In this document: positions 54,464 through 61,833 of the stretch, piece after piece
How positions within the stretch are numbered: the stretch's first letter is position 1
How the letters are laid out: every line of letters begins with the position of its first letter
Assembly (NCBI GenBank): GCA_004295045.1
Contig: SHND01000054.1
Location: forward strand, 1-64,000
From: Chloroflexota bacterium
GTDB lineage: Bacteria > Chloroflexota > Anaerolineae > UBA4142 > SHND01
Reading direction: 5' to 3'
Length of the DNA: 64,000 bases
Made by a program: the position numbers and the translations under genes
The notes under the pieces: model-generated
The model's input: only the letters and a program-made list of their open reading frames with translations
What the model was told of the DNA's origin: nothing
Databases searched by the model: none

Positions 54464-55354
54464 CTACTTGACGCGGCGCAGGCGCCGCACCAAACTGCCG
54501 AGAGTGTTGTCGGCGTTTGAGGCGCGCGAACGATTTTCGCGGAGTTGTGTTTGAAAGGCGGACTCAGCTTGGGCAGAGAAATACGCTGCTTGAAAGCGAA
54601 CGGGTTCACTGCCAGCCATCAAAATGAAATCGCCGCGCCCGCCGAGTTTTTGCCCTTCGTCATTCGCGCCTGAACTCTTTCCCACCAACCGCACGGGAAA
54701 ATTTGCGCGCAGCGGCGCGTTCCGCTCTGTATTGTTCCCTTTGTTTGTGCAGAGGAGTAGTGAAATTCCGACGCCGCGTCCGCGCTGCGCCAAACGCGCG
54801 AGATGCACCTGAAATTCGCGTCCGCCGTGCGCGAGCCATTCTTCAAACTCATCTACCGCGACGACGAGCCGCGGTCGCACGATATTTTCCTGTTCGCGTC
54901 GCTCCAGTTCGTTTTCGAGCCAACGCAGCTGCTGCAGCGCGCGTTCTGATGTGGTTGCAACCGCTGCAAGTAAATGCGGCGTGTTGGCAAGAAATTCAAA
55001 GGCGTTTCCTTTTGGATCGAACACGCTAAACTGAATATCGTGTGGTTTTTGGTACAGCGCAATTGATGCGAGCATTGTGCGCAGCGCCTCTGTCTTGCCG
55101 CTTGCTTTCATCCCCGAGATCAGAACGTGCGTGACATCGGGTGAAGCGAGACGAATCATCAGAGGCACGCCGTCGGTTGCGACACCCAACAACGCCGTAC
55201 CCGGAACTTGCAATGCCTGCCGCAATTGCGCGTCGGCGCTCAGCTCGCGCACCAGTGCAAGAAAATGGACGTGACGGAGTGGAACGCGCGCAAGAGTGAG
55301 GCGGGAACGCGAATCGTCCTCGACGAACCGCGCGGTGTTTGTAGCGAGTGGCAT
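54464..55354 (-). CDS. Minimal FtsK/SpoIIIE-type ATPase
   Basis: 296 aa from ATG 55354. A short N-terminal segment leads into an FtsK motor core: Walker A ISGMKASGKTEALR, FSVFDPKGNAFEFL, Walker B RLVVAVDEFEEWL, HLARLAQRGRGVGISLLLCTN (FtsK: LARMGRAAGIHLILATQ), and NFPVRLVGKSSGANDEGQKLGGRGDFILM, matching the FtsK region before the gamma domain. There are no membrane helices, no long linker and no winged-helix gamma domain (usual FtsK is about 750 aa or more). Probably a DNA translocase or DNA-binding ATPase acting with the neighbouring proteins. Plasmid TraB/Tra-type motors are an alternative. Its ATG follows the previous stop by two bases. Confidence 0.85.
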   Translation of the reverse strand: MPLATNTARFVEDDSRSRLTLARVPLRHVHFLALVRELSADAQLRQALQVPGTALLGVATDGVPLMIRLASPDVTHVLISGMKASGKTEALRTMLASIALYQKPHDIQFSVFDPKGNAFEFLANTPHLLAAVATTSERALQQLRWLENELERREQENIVRPRLVVAVDEFEEWLAHGGREFQVHLARLAQRGRGVGISLLLCTNKGNNTERNAPLRANFPVRLVGKSSGANDEGQKLGGRGDFILMAGSEPVRFQAAYFSAQAESAFQTQLRENRSRASNADNTLGSLVRRLRRVK

Positions 55355-55356
55355 TT

Positions 55357-56220
55357 TCAATCGGTCCAACCTACACAACGTTCATAATCAACTGTTTCTT
55401 GGTACGCGTTCGCGTTTTGCGCGCCGAGCGGCGAATACACAATATCGGAAACGCCGTCTGCATCGGGCTTGACTGCTTGTGGTTTGTAGGGACTCGGCGC
55501 ATTCGAGTTTTGTTTCTTGTTGAGTTGTCCCGCCAGCCATTCTTTCATCTGAATGATTTTCGGTTTTGCTTCGGACTGCGCGCTGTAGTTTGCTTGCTCT
55601 TCCCTCGCCGCGCGTTCCATTTCTCGCGCCCGTTTCTCTTCGGCTTTACGCGTCGCCGTCGCCTGTGCGCGCGCAATCAAATCATTTGCTGCGCCGACGT
55701 CAATCGCCGCCGCTTGCGCGATGGGTTGTGCAACATGCGTTGTGCCGCGTGGCGCGCGTTGCGTTGGCGCTGCTGTGCTCGGCGCAGTGATGGGGGCATT
55801 CTGTTTTGCATGGTGCGCGACTTGAATTGCGTTTTGTGGCACGACGTTCGGCAATCGGATCAGACAGCCCGCGCAGTCGCGCGGCGAAGCGATTGGCATT
55901 GTCTTCGCCGCGCACGCGGCTTGTTTGAAATCAATCGTCGCCGGTGCGTCATCCCACACCTCTACGCGTCCTGTCGCATATCGCACGGTGATCGGCGTCG
56001 AAACGTTTTTCTCCAACGCGGCGCGCAAGTGCTGACAATTGATCTGTGCCACAGGGCAGGCGCGGCACAAGTTCACAGACACTTCACGGTCGCCGCCTTT
56101 GATCACATTGCAAAGGATTCGACCGTGATTGTCCACTTGGCGAAAATGACAGGGTTTGAGTTCGTCCACCGCGAGTGACGGGTGATGGGTGACGGGTGAC
56201 GGGGCTTCTTGCCGCGTCAC
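55357..56220 (-). CDS. Cys-rich protein of the LexA-like operon, function unknown
   Basis: 287 aa if the GTG at 56220 is used; another GTG at 56169 would remove 17 residues that are encoded by a tandem repeat. The N-terminal third has Cys24, Cys37, Cys52, Cys55 and Cys62 (...LCRACPVAQINC), then KQAACAAK and RDCAGCLIRL, suggesting a zinc or Fe-S site. The middle is Ala/Thr/Gln-rich, followed by a charged coiled coil (TRKAEEKRAREMERAAREE) and a Pro-rich end. No family recognised. It lies between the repressor and the motor gene. An Fe-S redox or DNA-damage sensor is one guess. Confidence 0.65.
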   Translation of the reverse strand: MTRQEAPSPVTHHPSLAVDELKPCHFRQVDNHGRILCNVIKGGDREVSVNLCRACPVAQINCQHLRAALEKNVSTPITVRYATGRVEVWDDAPATIDFKQAACAAKTMPIASPRDCAGCLIRLPNVVPQNAIQVAHHAKQNAPITAPSTAAPTQRAPRGTTHVAQPIAQAAAIDVGAANDLIARAQATATRKAEEKRAREMERAAREEQANYSAQSEAKPKIIQMKEWLAGQLNKKQNSNAPSPYKPQAVKPDADGVSDIVYSPLGAQNANAYQETVDYERCVGWTD

Positions 56221-56235
56221 TCGTCATTTGTCACG
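56175..56235. repeat. GTGACGG heptamer tandem repeat hairpin (locus c)
   Basis: Four heptamers (GTGACGG, GTGATGG, GTGACGG, GTGACGG) at 56175-56202 face the inverse GCGTCACTCGTCATTTGTCAC to 56234. It spans the start of the Cys-rich gene and supplies its upstream GTG. Confidence 0.8.
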
Positions 56236-56243
56236 TTTTACTT

Positions 56244-56855
56244 TTACAGGTCGCGTTTCCGCAGGATTGCCAGCACGGTCCCGCGTATTTCAATTTCCGA
56301 AAGCTTGTAATATTGGGGCTGCGTGTCGAGGTTGGCAGAGTGGACGCGCAGACGCCCATTTTCGTGATAGACGTGGCGCAGCGTAGTGCGCTTTTGATTT
56401 TTCAAATAGACCGCGAGCATTTCGCCATCGCCAAAATTTTCGGTGCGCTTGACGACGACCAGATCGCCATCGTCCAGCATGGCATCGCGCATGGCTTGTC
56501 CGTGCGCGCGCAAGAGGAATGTATCTTTTTCATCCTCAAACAATTCTGCGGCGAGCCGTGTCAAGGCGTCCAGAGGACGCGATTTGTCGGACGAATTGAA
56601 ATAAGGAAGCGGCAGAGCGTTTTGACGCGTGCGGCTGTGCGGTGTTTTGAGTAACACGATGCTTTTGCTCACGCGCGGTTTGAACGAAATATATCCGTCA
56701 CGGACCAATCGTCGCAGATCGCGCGAGACGTGATCGGTGGAACGAATCCCGACGGCGGCGCCAATTTCTCGGTAGGTTGGGGAGCGGTGGTGTTGACGTT
56801 GATACCGCTCAACAAAAGAAAGGATGCGCGTGCCGTGTTCATCTAGCTGTGTCAT
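56244..56855 (-). CDS. LexA-like repressor lacking the autocleavage dyad
   Basis: 203 aa from ATG 56855 (AAAGGAG upstream). N-terminal winged helix as in LexA (ILSFVERYQRQHHRSPTYRE, GIRSTDHVSRDLRRLVRDGY) and a C-terminal S24 fold (TFLLRAHGQAMRDAMLDDGD, GEMLAVYLKNQKRTTLRHVY). Aligned to E. coli LexA, the nucleophile Ser119 (GMSMKD) is Ala121 (GQAMRD), Lys156 (TVKRL) is Leu159 (TTLRH), and no Ala-Gly cleavage bond is seen at about 75-95. It should therefore not self-cleave with RecA. Two LexA-type boxes in its own promoter imply autoregulation. Induction may need another signal or the Cys-rich neighbour. Confidence 0.88.
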   Translation of the reverse strand: MTQLDEHGTRILSFVERYQRQHHRSPTYREIGAAVGIRSTDHVSRDLRRLVRDGYISFKPRVSKSIVLLKTPHSRTRQNALPLPYFNSSDKSRPLDALTRLAAELFEDEKDTFLLRAHGQAMRDAMLDDGDLVVVKRTENFGDGEMLAVYLKNQKRTTLRHVYHENGRLRVHSANLDTQPQYYKLSEIEIRGTVLAILRKRDL

Positions 56856-56933
56856 GAAAGACTCCTTTCGCGAATCAGTTGGATTCACACACAAGACCCA
56901 TCGGGGCTTGAACAATCAAACGAATGTGACACA

Positions 56934-56945
56934 GAACGAGTGTTC
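56934..56945 (-). promoter_or_regulatory. LexA-type box 1
   Basis: GAAC-GAGT-GTTC, matching the Gram-positive SOS half-sites GAAC-N4-GTTC. It lies between the -10 box and the start codon, 33 bp from box 2 (about three helical turns). Confidence 0.8.
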
Positions 56946-56957
56946 TATATGGGATAG

Positions 56958-56986
56958 ATTATAGTAGAACAATTGTTCCAAGTCAA
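56958..56986 (-). promoter_or_regulatory. Promoter of the LexA-like operon
   Basis: Minus strand TTGACT (56981-56986), 17 bp, TATAAT (56958-56963). Its spacer is occupied by LexA-type box 2, so repressor binding would block polymerase directly. The leader is about 95 nt. Confidence 0.88.
56967..56978 (-). promoter_or_regulatory. LexA-type box 2 in the promoter spacer
   Basis: GAAC-AATT-GTTC, a perfect palindrome inside the -35/-10 spacer. The longer palindrome is GGAACAATTGTTC with one flanking mismatch. Confidence 0.85.
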
Positions 56987-57018
56987 GGGGTGCGCCGATT
57001 TTTTAATGTGCCGCGCCG

Positions 57019-57059
57019 TAAAAACGAAACCCGTCCTCTTGAGGACGGGTTTCGTTTTT
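57019..57059 (-). terminator. Terminator of rpsT
   Basis: AAAAACGAAACCCGTCCTC (57020-57038) and its inverse (57041-57059) form a near-perfect long stem. On the minus strand a T-run follows. Confidence 0.92.
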
Positions 57060-57066
57060 GACCAAT

Positions 57067-57336
57067 CTATTGCTTTGCGGATGCTTGATGCATGCGTTTG
57101 GCGAGTCGGGACTTTTTGCGGGCGGCGGCGTTCTTGTGAATGATGCCTTTTGCCGCAGCCGAATCCAATTCGATTTGCGCTTGCCGAATTTGCTCCGCAG
57201 CGTTCGCATCGCCTTCATCAATCGCGCGCGACGCGCGTCTGACGACCGTGCGCGTCTTGGCTTTGACCAGCCGGTTACGCTGGCGGCGACGCGCGTTTTT
57301 GCGAATATCTTTCTGGGCGGAAGCTGTGTTTGCCAA
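57067..57336 (-). CDS. rpsT: Ribosomal protein bS20
   Basis: 89 aa. ANTASAQKDIRKNARRRQRNR and the Ala/Lys/Arg-rich helices (AAAKGIIHKNAAARKKSRL) are S20. The start is TTG at 57336 (GGAGG 8 nt upstream); no ATG is available. E. coli rpsT also starts with UUG, where this matters for translational autocontrol. Confidence 0.96.
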   Translation of the reverse strand: MANTASAQKDIRKNARRRQRNRLVKAKTRTVVRRASRAIDEGDANAAEQIRQAQIELDSAAAKGIIHKNAAARKKSRLAKRMHQASAKQ

Positions 57337-57434
57337 TTGAATTTCCTCCGGATGTACGATTCCAAATTACGACAGGTGATTTTACTTGAAACGAGAGAGA
57401 ACGCAAAATTGGACGCCGCGCGGTGCGGTTGGTG

Positions 57435-57440
57435 TATAAT
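57435..57440 (+). promoter_or_regulatory. -10 box of murJ
   Basis: TATAAT 10 nt before the ATG at 57451; -35 not clear (TTGGAC is 20 bp upstream). No Shine-Dalgarno; leaderless start expected. Confidence 0.5.
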
Positions 57441-57450
57441 CGGCATTCGC

Positions 57451-59010
57451 ATGAGCGCTACGACAAACCGTGCGATGAACGCGCGTCACCTCGTCACTTC
57501 GACGGGGATCGTGATGTTTTTTTTCATCCTCAGCCGCGCGCTGGGACTCGTACGCGAAATCGCCATCAGTTACCAATTCGGCACTTCTGCGTCGCTCGAC
57601 GCGTATGTTGCCGCATTCCGCATCCCCGATTTGTTGTTCAATTTGGTCGCAGGCGGCGCGTTGGCGTCGGCGTTCATTCCTCCTTTTTCAAAACTGCTCA
57701 GCGATGGCGATGTGCGCGGCAGTTGGCGGCTGGCGACACAAGTAATCAATCTCATCTTTGTCATTGTTGTCGCGCTTTGCATCGTCGCCGCGATTTTTGC
57801 CGAACCTTTGGTTCAATATACCGTCGGCATCGGCTTTGCACCGCCGGAACAACGGCTGACCGCGAGCTTGATGCGCTTGATGCTCATCACACCGGCGGTG
57901 TTTGCGGTGAGCGGAATCGTGATGGGCATCTTGAACGCGCATCAAGAATTTTTGCTTCCGGCTGCCGCGCCCGCGTTGTACAATTTGTCCATCATCGTCG
58001 GCGCGCTGCTGTTCGCGCCGACGCTTGGCGTCTATGGCTTGGCGATTGGGGTTGTGGGCGGCGCGTTCTTGCATTTGTTCATTCAAGTACCGTGGTTGTT
58101 TCGTCACAAAATTGAATATACTGCGAGCTTGGGGATTCACGATGCGGGCGTGCGACACGTGATTCAACTGGTCATTCCGCGCACGATTGGGATTGCGGCG
58201 GTGCAAATCAATTTTCTCGTCAACACGATGCTCGCCTCGACCCTCGTCGTCGGTTCGCTCGCCGCGTTGAATTACGCGTTCTTGTTGATTCTGCTGCCGA
58301 TTGGTGTCATCGCGCAATCCATCGCCACCGTTTTGTTTCCAACGTTTGCGCGTTTGTATGCGACGGACGATTTGAACGGCTTGCGGCACGCGTTCTCGAC
58401 AGGGTTCCGCGTGACGTTATTTTTGACGGTGCCTGCGACAGTTGGCTTGATGCTGCTCGCGCGTCCCATCATTGAAATTTTGTTTCAACGCGGCGCGTTC
58501 ACTGCCGAATCCACCGCCATGACGCTGACGGCGCTCGAATTTTTCGCGCTGGGCTTGTTCGCGCACGCGGGCTTGGAAACGATTACGCGCACGTTTTATG
58601 CGATGCACGATACGGCAACGCCGGTGCGCATTGGCATCGCGTCCGTCGTTTTGAATATCATTCTCTCCCTCATTTTGCTCGGTCCATTGCAGTTGGGCGG
58701 GCTTGCGCTTGCCAATTCGGTTGCAACTCTTTTGGAGATGTTGGTGTTGCTGTATCTGTTGCGCCCGCGTCTGCACGGCATTGAAGGCAAAACTATCGCG
58801 GTAAGTGTGTCGAAAATGTTCGTAGGCGCGGCGGCGATGGCGGTTGCCATTGTGTTGTATAGTTCGACCTCGCTTGCGCAAAACTCGCTGCTGCTTTTGA
58901 TTTGCGGGATTGTAATTGGCGGCGGCGCGTATTTTGTGACAATGTTTGTTTTGCAGAGTGATGAAATTGCGTTAGCACTCAAAAGTATAAAGTTCAAAGC
59001 TAAAAGTTAA
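57451..59010 (+). CDS. murJ: Lipid II flippase MurJ (MviN)
   Basis: 519 aa, about 14 membrane helices. Opens with VTSTGIVMFFFILSRALGLVREIAISYQFG, then DAYVAAFRIPDLLFNLVAGGALASAFIPPFSK, the MviN hallmark. LMLITPAVFAVSGIVMGILNA, PAAAPALYNLSIIVGALLFAP and FFALGLFAHAGLETITRTFYAM follow. Flips lipid II for peptidoglycan synthesis. Start set by the promoter; an earlier frame opening is noncoding. Its last codons (FKAKS) and stop derive from repeat locus b. Confidence 0.93.
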   Translation: MSATTNRAMNARHLVTSTGIVMFFFILSRALGLVREIAISYQFGTSASLDAYVAAFRIPDLLFNLVAGGALASAFIPPFSKLLSDGDVRGSWRLATQVINLIFVIVVALCIVAAIFAEPLVQYTVGIGFAPPEQRLTASLMRLMLITPAVFAVSGIVMGILNAHQEFLLPAAAPALYNLSIIVGALLFAPTLGVYGLAIGVVGGAFLHLFIQVPWLFRHKIEYTASLGIHDAGVRHVIQLVIPRTIGIAAVQINFLVNTMLASTLVVGSLAALNYAFLLILLPIGVIAQSIATVLFPTFARLYATDDLNGLRHAFSTGFRVTLFLTVPATVGLMLLARPIIEILFQRGAFTAESTAMTLTALEFFALGLFAHAGLETITRTFYAMHDTATPVRIGIASVVLNIILSLILLGPLQLGGLALANSVATLLEMLVLLYLLRPRLHGIEGKTIAVSVSKMFVGAAAMAVAIVLYSSTSLAQNSLLLLICGIVIGGGAYFVTMFVLQSDEIALALKSIKFKAKS

Positions 59011-59057
59011 AAGTAACCAGAATACTTTTAGCTTGTTACTTTTAGCTTTTAGCTTGA
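58981..59057. repeat. AAAAGCT/AAAAGTT repeat hairpin (locus b)
   Basis: Units AAAGCTA, AAAGTTA and AAAGTAA face inverse GTTACTTTTAGCTTTTAGC at about 59034-59052. The murJ stop lies in the left arm; the prfA ribosome-binding site follows the right arm. The unit is the same as at locus a, 51 kb away. Confidence 0.8.
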
Positions 59058-59066
59058 GGATTTCCC

Positions 59067-60146
59067 GTGTTTGCAGAAAAATTTGCGGCGTATCAGAAAC
59101 GCTATGACGATTTGCACAAGATGATGGAAGACCCGGCGGTCTCGACAAATCCGACGCGCCTGCGCGAAATTACGCGCGAAGTGAGCGACATCGAGCCGAT
59201 GGTCGAAAAATATCGCGAATATCTCACGACAAGCCGGGCGCTGGAACACACGCTCGAATTGGCGCGCGATGAGAGCGATTTGGAAATGCGCGAACTGGCG
59301 CAAGCCGAAGCGGAGCAACTCAGAGCGCAAGAAGAAAGATTGCAAAGCGAAATGCGCATCATGCTGCTCCCGAAAGATCCGCGTGATGAAAAGGACATTT
59401 ATGTCGAAATTCGCGCGGGGACGGGCGGCGAAGAAGCGGCATTGTTTGCAGCGGATTTGTACCGCATGTACACGCGCTATGGTGAACGGCAGGGCTGGAA
59501 AGTCGCGCTTGTGGACGAAAATCGCACGGGGCTAAAAGGTTTCCGCGAAGTCGTTTTTGAAATCAAGGGCAAGGGCGCGTTTTCGCGTTTGAAATACGAA
59601 AGCGGCGTGCATCGCGTCCAACGCGTGCCGCTCACGGAATCGTCGGGACGGATTCACACCTCCACCGCGACGGTTGCGGTCATGGCAGAAGTGGATGATG
59701 TCGAAGTGGAAGTGCGGCAGGAAGATTTGAAAATTGATATTTATCACGCGTCGGGACACGGCGGACAAAATGTGCAAAAGGTGGCGACGGCGGTCCGCAT
59801 CACGCACCTGCCGACGGGCATTGTCGTTGCCGTGCAAGACGAACGTTCGCAGTTGCAAAATAAATTGCGCGCCATGTCGGTGTTAAAAGCGCGTTTGTAC
59901 GAAATGGAAGTGGAAAAGCAGCAGCGCGAGATTACGGAGAATCGTCGCTCGCAAGTAGGCAGCGGCGAACGCGCGGAAAAAATTCGCACCTACAATTATC
60001 CGCAAGACCGCGTGACCGATCACCGCATTGGTCTAACCGAACACAATTTGCCGGGGATTCTCGACGGTGATTTGGATCACATCATCGACGCGTTGGTGTT
60101 GGCAGACCAAGAGGAAAAGTTGAAAGCGGCAGGGGTGGAAGTGTGA
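59067..60146 (+). CDS. prfA: Peptide chain release factor 1
   Basis: 359 aa from GTG 59067 (GAGGA upstream). The codon-recognition tripeptide site reads VPLTESSGRIHTS, i.e. PLT where PAT or PVT is usual. The peptidyl-hydrolysis loop is SGHGGQNVQ with the methylated Gln of GGQ. IRAGTGGEEA and YNYPQDRVTDHRI are RF1 hallmarks. It releases peptides at UAA/UAG. prmC, whose product methylates this Gln, is the next gene. Confidence 0.96.
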   Translation: MFAEKFAAYQKRYDDLHKMMEDPAVSTNPTRLREITREVSDIEPMVEKYREYLTTSRALEHTLELARDESDLEMRELAQAEAEQLRAQEERLQSEMRIMLLPKDPRDEKDIYVEIRAGTGGEEAALFAADLYRMYTRYGERQGWKVALVDENRTGLKGFREVVFEIKGKGAFSRLKYESGVHRVQRVPLTESSGRIHTSTATVAVMAEVDDVEVEVRQEDLKIDIYHASGHGGQNVQKVATAVRITHLPTGIVVAVQDERSQLQNKLRAMSVLKARLYEMEVEKQQREITENRRSQVGSGERAEKIRTYNYPQDRVTDHRIGLTEHNLPGILDGDLDHIIDALVLADQEEKLKAAGVEV

Positions 60147-60162
60147 TGGGGAATAATGAGGC

Positions 60163-60198
60163 GATTGGGTGATTGGGTGATTGGGTCGAAAATCAAAA
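60163..60198. repeat. GATTGGGT octamer tandem repeat (locus d)
   Basis: Three GATTGGGT units at 60163-60186, then CGAAAATCAAAAATG. It occupies the whole prfA-prmC gap up to the prmC start. No full inverted arm is seen. Confidence 0.75.
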
Positions 60199-61074
60199 AT
60201 GCTCATCACCTCCCCTGAAACCATCCAAGAAGTCCTCGTCTCTGCCGTGCGCGCGATTGGGGCGCGGAATGGTTACGCGAGCGCGCGGTTGGAAGCGGAA
60301 ATTTTGCTCGCGCACACATTGAACATTTCGCGCGCGCTGCTGTTGGCGCGCTTGGGCGATGCGATTGCGGACAAGGACGCGGCGCAGTTTGCGGGAATGG
60401 TGGCGCGGCGCGCGCAGGGCGAACCGCTGGCGTACATTGTCGGGCATCAGGAATTTTACGGACTCGATTTTTACGTTGACCGTCGTGTGTTGATTCCGCG
60501 CCACGAGACGGAACATGTCGTCGAATTCGCTTTGCGCGCGTTGAAAAAAATTCCGCACCTCGAACCAGTCATCGTTGATGCCGGAACGGGTTCGGGCGCG
60601 ATTGCGTTGGCGTTGGCGCGCAACACATCGCGCGCAAAAATTATTGCAACCGATATTTCGCCCGACGCGCTCGCGGTGGCAAAATTGAACTCGGCGCGTT
60701 TGCATCTCACCGAACGCGTGGAATTTTGTCAGACTGATTTGTTGGAAGGCATTGCCGCGCCGATTGATATTTTGACGGCGAATTTGCCATACATCCCGTT
60801 GGAACGCTTTGAACGCTTACCGCGCGAAATTCGACGTTACGAGCCGCGTCTCGCGTTGATGGCAGGACTCGATGGTTTGAGCGTGATTCGACGGTTGTTG
60901 AAACAGGTCGAGGCGCACATGGCGCGTTCGGGTTTTATCTTTTTGGAAATCAGCGAAGAGCAGGGTGATGCCGCGCGCGAATTGGTGACGGCGCTGCTGC
61001 CGCGCGCACAGGTGGAAATTTATCGCGATTTGGAAGGATTGGACCGCGTGGTGGAAATTCGTTTCGAAGAATAG
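60199..61074 (+). CDS. prmC: Release factor glutamine methyltransferase PrmC (HemK)
   Basis: 291 aa from ATG 60199. N-terminal helical RF-binding domain (ASARLEAEILLAHTLNISRALLLARL), the linker LAYIVGHQEFYGLDFYVD, RVLIPRHETE, SAM motif VIVDAGTGSGAIALALA, and the catalytic motif ANLPYIP, where the usual NPPY is NLPY. C-terminal DGLSVIRRLL and FLEISEEQGDAA. It N5-methylates the GGQ Gln of RF1/RF2. Confidence 0.93.
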   Translation: MLITSPETIQEVLVSAVRAIGARNGYASARLEAEILLAHTLNISRALLLARLGDAIADKDAAQFAGMVARRAQGEPLAYIVGHQEFYGLDFYVDRRVLIPRHETEHVVEFALRALKKIPHLEPVIVDAGTGSGAIALALARNTSRAKIIATDISPDALAVAKLNSARLHLTERVEFCQTDLLEGIAAPIDILTANLPYIPLERFERLPREIRRYEPRLALMAGLDGLSVIRRLLKQVEAHMARSGFIFLEISEEQGDAARELVTALLPRAQVEIYRDLEGLDRVVEIRFEE

Positions 61075-61102
61075 AATTCTTCGGCAAACAAAAGGAAGAA
61101 GG

Positions 61103-61130
61103 AAACAAAGAATGTTTCCATTCTTTGTGT
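61103..61130. other. Hairpin between prmC and tsaC
   Basis: ACAAAGAATG and CATTCTTTGT form a 10-bp stem with loop TTTC. No T-run on the plus strand; it may end the prmC message weakly. Confidence 0.4.
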
Positions 61131-61159
61131 GCTTTTGCTCATTCTTTTGCCGTAGGTTT

Positions 61160-61165
61160 TATAAC
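61160..61165 (+). promoter_or_regulatory. -10 box of tsaC
   Basis: TATAAC, 10 nt before the GTG at 61176; TTGCTC lies 19 bp upstream. Leaderless start suggested. Confidence 0.35.
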
Positions 61166-61175
61166 TGCGGGTACC

Positions 61176-61814
61176 GTGCAAACTCTAGTTCTACCTATAA
61201 CGGATTCAACCGCGATTTCACATGCCCTCGAACTCTTGCGGCGCGGCGAGGTGATTGCGCTGCCGACGGATACCGTGTACGGCATCGCGACGGATGGGTT
61301 CAACGCCGACGCGATTGAAAAATTATTTATTGCCAAAGATCGTCCGTCGCACAAAGCGATCATGCTGCTGCTTGGCGATTATGCCGATCTGGAAAAAATT
61401 GCAACATACATTTCGCCGACCGCACAACGGTTAGCACAGCATTTTTGGCCCGGCGGTTTGACGCTCGTGGTGAATGCGCGCGCGGAGTTGCCCGCCAATT
61501 TGCGCGCGGATACAAACACGATTGGGGCGCGTTTGCCCGCTTCCGATTTGGTGCGCGAACTTGTGCGCGGATTGGGGAGACCGCTCGCGGCGACGAGCGC
61601 GAATCGTTCGGGCGGCGCGAATCCGCGCACGGCGCAAGATGTGCTGAATGATTTGGATGGAAAGATTGCAATGATTCTCGACGGCGGCGCGACGCCGGGA
61701 AAGCTCGCGTCCACCGTCTTGGATTGTACGATCGAGCCGCCGCGTGTGTTGCGCGTGGGCGCGATTGGGGTAAATGAAATTGAGAATGTATTGGGTGCTG
61801 CGCTAACATCCTAA
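61176..61814 (+). CDS. tsaC: L-threonylcarbamoyladenylate synthase (Sua5/YwlC/YrdC)
   Basis: 212 aa from GTG 61176. EVIALPTDTVYGIATDGFN, KLFIAKDRPSHKAIMLLLGD, HFWPGGLTLVVNAR, TIGARLPASD, LAATSANRSGGANPRTAQDV and STVLDCTIEPPRVLRVG cover the YrdC domain. It makes threonylcarbamoyl-AMP for tRNA t6A37. The C-terminal Sua5 domain is absent, so it is the short type. Confidence 0.93.
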   Translation: MQTLVLPITDSTAISHALELLRRGEVIALPTDTVYGIATDGFNADAIEKLFIAKDRPSHKAIMLLLGDYADLEKIATYISPTAQRLAQHFWPGGLTLVVNARAELPANLRADTNTIGARLPASDLVRELVRGLGRPLAATSANRSGGANPRTAQDVLNDLDGKIAMILDGGATPGKLASTVLDCTIEPPRVLRVGAIGVNEIENVLGAALTS

Positions 61815-61833
61815 TTTCAGCAAGGAGGCACGC

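Noticed and set aside
57058..57450. N-terminal extension of murJ reading through rpsT
   Set aside because: It is antisense to rpsT; MurJ family start and -10 box place the start at 57451.
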